NCBI RefSeq assembly: GCF_011694515.1
Contig: NZ_CP050192.1
Location: forward strand, 1,062,963 to 1,126,962
Reading direction: 5' to 3'
Origin: Mycobacterium sp. DL592
Lineage (GTDB): Bacteria > Actinomycetota > Actinomycetes > Mycobacteriales > Mycobacteriaceae
Length of the DNA: 64,000 nt
Shown here one piece after another: positions 60,840 to 64,000 of the stretch. The notes below the pieces were generated by a model. It was not told where the DNA came from, searched no databases, and saw only the letters and a program-made list of their open reading frames with translations. A program made the position numbers and the translations under genes. Position 1 is the first letter of the stretch. Each line of letters starts with the position of its first letter.

Positions 60840-62729
60840 GTGCCGACCGGACCACAGCGCCTCTATACCGTCGCGGCGCTGCTGTCCGTACTGCTCACGG
60901 CGGCGTGCACGGTGAGTCCGCCGCCCGCGCCGCAGAGCACCGAGACCTCGCAGACCCTGACGCCGCCGCCGCCCAAGGCCACCCAGATCATCATGGGCAT
61001 CGACTCGATCGGGGCCGGCTTCAACCCGCATCTGCTCTCCGACCAGTCGCCGGTGAACGCGGCCATCGCGTCCCTGGTGCTACCCAGTTCGTTTCGGCCC
61101 GTTCCGGATCCGGCGACGCCGACGGGGTCGCGCTGGGAGATGGACCCGACGTTGTTGGTCTCGGCCGAGGTGACCAACGACAGCCCGTTCACCGTCACCT
61201 ACAAGATCCGGCCCGAGGCGTCGTGGACCGACAACGCTCCGATCGCCGCCGACGACTTCTGGTATCTGTGGCGGCAGATGGTCAGCCAGCCTGGTGTGGT
61301 CGATCCCGCCGGCTACGACCTGATCACCGGTGTGCAGTCGATCGACGGTGGCAAGACCGCGGTCGTGACCTTCTCCCAGCCGTACCCGGCCTGGCGTGAA
61401 CTGTTCAACGACCTGCTGCCCGCCCACATCGTCAAGGACGTGCCCGGGGGTTTCCCGGCGGGTCTGGCCCGCACGCTGCCGGTGACCGGCGGCCAGTTCC
61501 GGGTCGACAACATCGACCCGCAGCGCGACGAGATTCTGCTGGCCCGCAACGACCGGTTCTGGGGCCCGCCGGCCTCGCCGGACCAGATCCTGTTCCGGCG
61601 CGCGGGTGCGCCTGCCGCACTGGCTGATTCGATCCGCAACGGCGACACCCAGGTAGCCCAGGTGCACGGCGGCGCAGCCGCTTTCGCACAGCTCTCGGCG
61701 ATACCTGACGTGCGCACCAACCGGATCAACACGCCGCGGATCATGCAGTTGACGCTGCGCGCCCAGGAGGACAAGCTCTCCGACCCGCACGTGCGTAAGG
61801 CGATCCTGGGCCTGCTGGATGTCGACCTGCTGGCCGCGGTCGGGGCGGGCAGTGACAACACCGTGACCCTGGCCCAGGCGCAGATCCGGGCCCCCAGCGA
61901 CCCCGGCTATGTGCCCACCGCGCCGCCGGCACTGGGTAAGGAACGATCGCTGGAGCTGTTGGAGCAGGCCGGTTTTCAGGTTGATCGCACCCCGACCGAG
62001 TCACCGGTGCAGCCGCCCCCGTCGGCCGGATCGCGCACCACGACGCAGCCGCCCGGCCCGCCGGAGATCACCCGCGGGCGGATCAGCAAGGACGGTGAGA
62101 CGCTGTCGCTGGTGATCGGGGTGGCCGCCAACGACCCGACCTCGGTGGCGGTGGCCAACACCGCGGCCGACCAGTTACGCAGTGTCGGCATCGCCGCGAC
62201 CGTGCTGGCCCTCGACCCGCCGGTGTTGTACTCGGATGCGTTGGCCAACAACAGCGTCGACGCGATCGTCGGCTGGCACGCGGCCGGCGGCGACCTCGCG
62301 ACACTGCTCGCCTCGCGCTACGGGTGCCCGGCTCTGGAGGCCATCCCGGTCTCGACCAGTCCGACCCCGACGGCGGGTCCCGCTCCCTCTCCGCCGCCCA
62401 CCCGGGCCGCCACCACGACCACGACCGCACCGCCCCCGCTGCCGGCTCCCGAGAGCGGCGCGCTGGTGCAGGCGCCGTCGAACATCACCGGTATCTGCGA
62501 CCGCAGTATTCAGCCCAGTATCACTGCGGCCCTTGATGGTTCGGCCGACATCAACACGGTGATCGCCCAGGTCGAGCCGCGGCTGTGGAACTTGTCGACA
62601 GTGCTGCCCATCCTGCAGGACGCGACGATCGTGGCGGCGGGCCCGAGCGTGCAGAATGTCAGCCTGACCGGGGCGGTCCCGGTCGGGATCGTCGGCGACG
62701 CGGGCCGCTGGGTCAAGACCGCCCAGTAG
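60840..62729 (+). CDS. lpqW: Lipoprotein LpqW, oligopeptide-binding-protein-like
   Basis: 629 aa. The signal peptide ends with lipobox LTAAC (Cys about 23). The rest has the ABC solute-binding protein family 5 fold ([55 protein letters not shown]) with two Pro/Thr-rich linkers (about 385-410, and 515-550). LpqW does not import peptides; in mycobacteria it controls the flow of PIM4 between polar PIMs (via PimE) and LM/LAM. It sits near pimE, as Rv1166 does in M. tuberculosis. Leaderless GTG. Confidence 0.94.
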   Translation: MPTGPQRLYTVAALLSVLLTAACTVSPPPAPQSTETSQTLTPPPPKATQIIMGIDSIGAGFNPHLLSDQSPVNAAIASLVLPSSFRPVPDPATPTGSRWEMDPTLLVSAEVTNDSPFTVTYKIRPEASWTDNAPIAADDFWYLWRQMVSQPGVVDPAGYDLITGVQSIDGGKTAVVTFSQPYPAWRELFNDLLPAHIVKDVPGGFPAGLARTLPVTGGQFRVDNIDPQRDEILLARNDRFWGPPASPDQILFRRAGAPAALADSIRNGDTQVAQVHGGAAAFAQLSAIPDVRTNRINTPRIMQLTLRAQEDKLSDPHVRKAILGLLDVDLLAAVGAGSDNTVTLAQAQIRAPSDPGYVPTAPPALGKERSLELLEQAGFQVDRTPTESPVQPPPSAGSRTTTQPPGPPEITRGRISKDGETLSLVIGVAANDPTSVAVANTAADQLRSVGIAATVLALDPPVLYSDALANNSVDAIVGWHAAGGDLATLLASRYGCPALEAIPVSTSPTPTAGPAPSPPPTRAATTTTTAPPPLPAPESGALVQAPSNITGICDRSIQPSITAALDGSADINTVIAQVEPRLWNLSTVLPILQDATIVAAGPSVQNVSLTGAVPVGIVGDAGRWVKTAQ

Positions 62730-62732
62730 CGC

Positions 62733-63731
62733 TCAGTCCGCCGAGTGCTGACGCTTGGAGCCGCCGGTGGACTTGCCGGCCTTGGGCGAAGCGGCCGGCG
62801 AGCCCCCATCGGAATCCTTTGCGCCCGAGCCGTTGTCGGTACTCGCCGCGGCGGATCCCGCTGTCGTGCCGGGCACTGCCTTGAAGGACACGACCTTCTT
62901 GCTCACCGGGCCTGCGACCGCGGACGTCGCCAGCGGCGGGGGAGTGACCGTCGGGATGGGTGAGGTGGCCACGCCGGGGCCGGCGGTCAGGTCGGCGTAG
63001 ATCGTGGCGCGGGCCTCGTCGACCTCGGCGGTGAGCGCGTTGAGCGACGTCGTGACGGCCTGCTCGAACGGGACCCGGCCTGCGTTGAACGCGGTGCTGA
63101 AATCGCCTGAGACGGCCAATGTTCCAGCGAAGATCTGGGCGCCCTTGACGGCGCCGCCGAGTACGGTCAGCGGTCCGGTCACCAGCGCCTGGGCCAAGAT
63201 GTTCACGACGTAGTCGACGGTGTGCTTGGTGGCGGCGAAGGCGCGGTCGAGCACGGCCTGCAGGGCGTATCCGCCGACGGCGCGGGGAGCCCCTAGAAGG
63301 GAGAAGGTGTTGGTCATCGGTGTCTGGAGGGCCAACAGAGCGGCACCGAACGCCTGGGCGACGCTGCCGTCAGCCTGAAGGGTCTTGATGAAGGCGATCG
63401 GGCTGGCGATCAGGCCCGCACCCATGCCGATCAGGCCCCACCCGGTGAAGGGCACCGGCGGCGCTCCGGCCGGGCCGAGGCACACCGTGCACTGATCGGT
63501 GCTGCCGATCAGGATCGGCGCGAGAGCCAGCAGGTTGCTCAGGGTGTTGATGCCGATCTGGTAGGGGATCGCCCCGAGTGCGGGCACCGGCAGGCTGGTG
63601 AGTTCGATGGCGGGCAGGTGGACCGTGGGGACCCGGACGTCCTGGGTGGGCACGATCGGGCTCATCGCGATGGCGGCGGCACCGGCGAGTGCGATGGTGG
63701 TCTTGAACACGGAATTGACGGCGGCAGACAT
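62733..63731 (-). CDS. Secreted or membrane-associated Ala/Gly/Pro-rich protein, hypothetical
   Basis: 332 aa. A signal-peptide-like N-terminus (about 1-29, TTIALAGAAAIAMSPIVPT) is followed by APALGAIPYQIGINTLSNLLALAPILIGSTDQCTVCLGPAGAPPVPFTGWGLIGMGAGLIASPIAF. This resembles the C-terminal region of some PE/PPE and cutinase-like exported mycobacterial proteins, but with no PE or PPE head. A CTVC pair may form a disulfide. A long hydrophobic helical middle (about 110-225) is followed by a Ser/Gly/Lys-rich tail (about 285-332). AAAGGAG lies 6 nt before the ATG. Function unknown. Confidence 0.7.
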   Translation of the reverse strand: MSAAVNSVFKTTIALAGAAAIAMSPIVPTQDVRVPTVHLPAIELTSLPVPALGAIPYQIGINTLSNLLALAPILIGSTDQCTVCLGPAGAPPVPFTGWGLIGMGAGLIASPIAFIKTLQADGSVAQAFGAALLALQTPMTNTFSLLGAPRAVGGYALQAVLDRAFAATKHTVDYVVNILAQALVTGPLTVLGGAVKGAQIFAGTLAVSGDFSTAFNAGRVPFEQAVTTSLNALTAEVDEARATIYADLTAGPGVATSPIPTVTPPPLATSAVAGPVSKKVVSFKAVPGTTAGSAAASTDNGSGAKDSDGGSPAASPKAGKSTGGSKRQHSAD

Positions 63732-63766
63732 GCGAGCTCCTTTGCCCGTGGACATCCTTACGAGCG

Positions 63767-64000
63767 GAAGCTACCTGAGAACAGCCTGAGAGATGGTCGG
63801 TTGTCCATCAGTGGTAAGACATATTTCTCATTGCAATTACCTGGGTGGTGGGCGGAGCTGTCCGACAGGGCCCTCTTGACGAGATATGCCCTGCTCAGGG
63901 ACGTTGTGTCGCCAGTGGCGCAGTACGGTGCCGTCGCCGACCCGGCGTGACTCCGACGTCAATTCGCGCCGAGGCTAGTTACCGGCAGTGGCTCCCTGGC
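63767..64000. other. Right-end intergenic region
   Basis: 234 bp without a supported gene. A TAGCTT hexamer (63772-63767, minus strand) is a possible -10 box for the gene at 63731. Positions 63805-63835 are AT-rich for this genome and could hold further promoter elements. An open frame crossing this region on the plus strand looks like a shadow with no ribosome site. A gene to the right, beyond the window, could begin soon after 64000. Confidence 0.4.

Noticed and set aside
63618..63950. 110-codon plus-strand frame at the right end
   Set aside because: Starts inside the minus-strand gene, has no ribosome site and no family similarity.

Overview
The window is about 64 kb of high-GC DNA from a non-tuberculous, probably fast-growing Mycobacterium (Mycolicibacterium). 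Evidence: the mycolata-specific genes pimE and lpqW, an MmpL transporter, Mce-associated proteins, F420-type PPOX oxidoreductases, WS/DGAT acyltransferases and an Arr rifampin ADP-ribosyltransferase. Many GTG starts also sit 6-7 nt behind a TANNNT -10 box, the leaderless architecture common in this genus. From memory, two blocks follow M. tuberculosis H37Rv gene order: 13-4253 matches Rv1109c-Rv1112, and 33749-62729 matches Rv1142c-Rv1166 with insertions and losses. I saw no tRNA, rRNA, IS element, prophage or CRISPR array.

Layout. 13-4253: lipid-droplet protein, isoprenoid enzyme IspH, a membrane protein with an Arg/Pro-rich tail, ATPase YchF and a PhnA-type zinc ribbon. 4262-12549: an accessory stretch with arr behind a palindrome that matches the rifamycin-associated element, a divergent HxlR/PPOX/YciI stress cassette, lipoproteins, a serine beta-lactamase-like lipoprotein, a GAF-GGDEF diguanylate cyclase, a papain-like-fold protein, a class III nucleotidyl cyclase and a CrtC/AttH-like protein. 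12654-19696: a cytochrome P450, a large LuxR-type (LAL) regulator, a 2-hydroxyacid dehydrogenase, and a divergent NCS1 permease/TetR pair with operator palindromes. 19707-26892: hydrolases, Mce-associated proteins, a degenerate WS/DGAT-like protein, DoxX, and a DUF3556 membrane protein with a KstR-type operator.

27076-37524 is rich in acyl-CoA and lipid enzymes: thiolase, three crotonase/SDR-type enzymes, alpha-methylacyl-CoA racemase (mcr) and a nitronate monooxygenase-like flavoprotein. A fasciclin protein, a gamma carbonic anhydrase, a CPBP protease and an MFS pump are interspersed. 37626-43985 carries a 43-aa acidic leaderless ORF, an intact mmpL13, a methyltransferase, a class III sirtuin, a YtrA-type GntR regulator, an Omt-type methyltransferase, DUF1697, an Rv1155-type PPOX protein and DUF5302.

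45305-51524 is one minus-strand locus: LytS-type kinase, LytTR response regulator, small membrane partner, acetate/pyruvate-type SSS symporter, then DUF485 and a second SSS symporter. It looks like a carboxylate-sensing and uptake system. 51556-63731 holds an HhH-GPD repair protein, a WS/DGAT, two Ala/Pro-rich exported proteins, pimE, pterin dehydratase, mutT2, a CYP142-like P450 where M. tuberculosis has narGHJI, typA, lpqW and an exported protein. PimE and LpqW act at the same branch point between polar phosphatidylinositol mannosides and lipoarabinomannan.

Besides genes, the window has several long, nearly perfect inverted repeats, a dispersed GGAGCGAAGCGAC-type short repeat (three copies), and many tail-to-tail gene pairs that share stop-codon bases.
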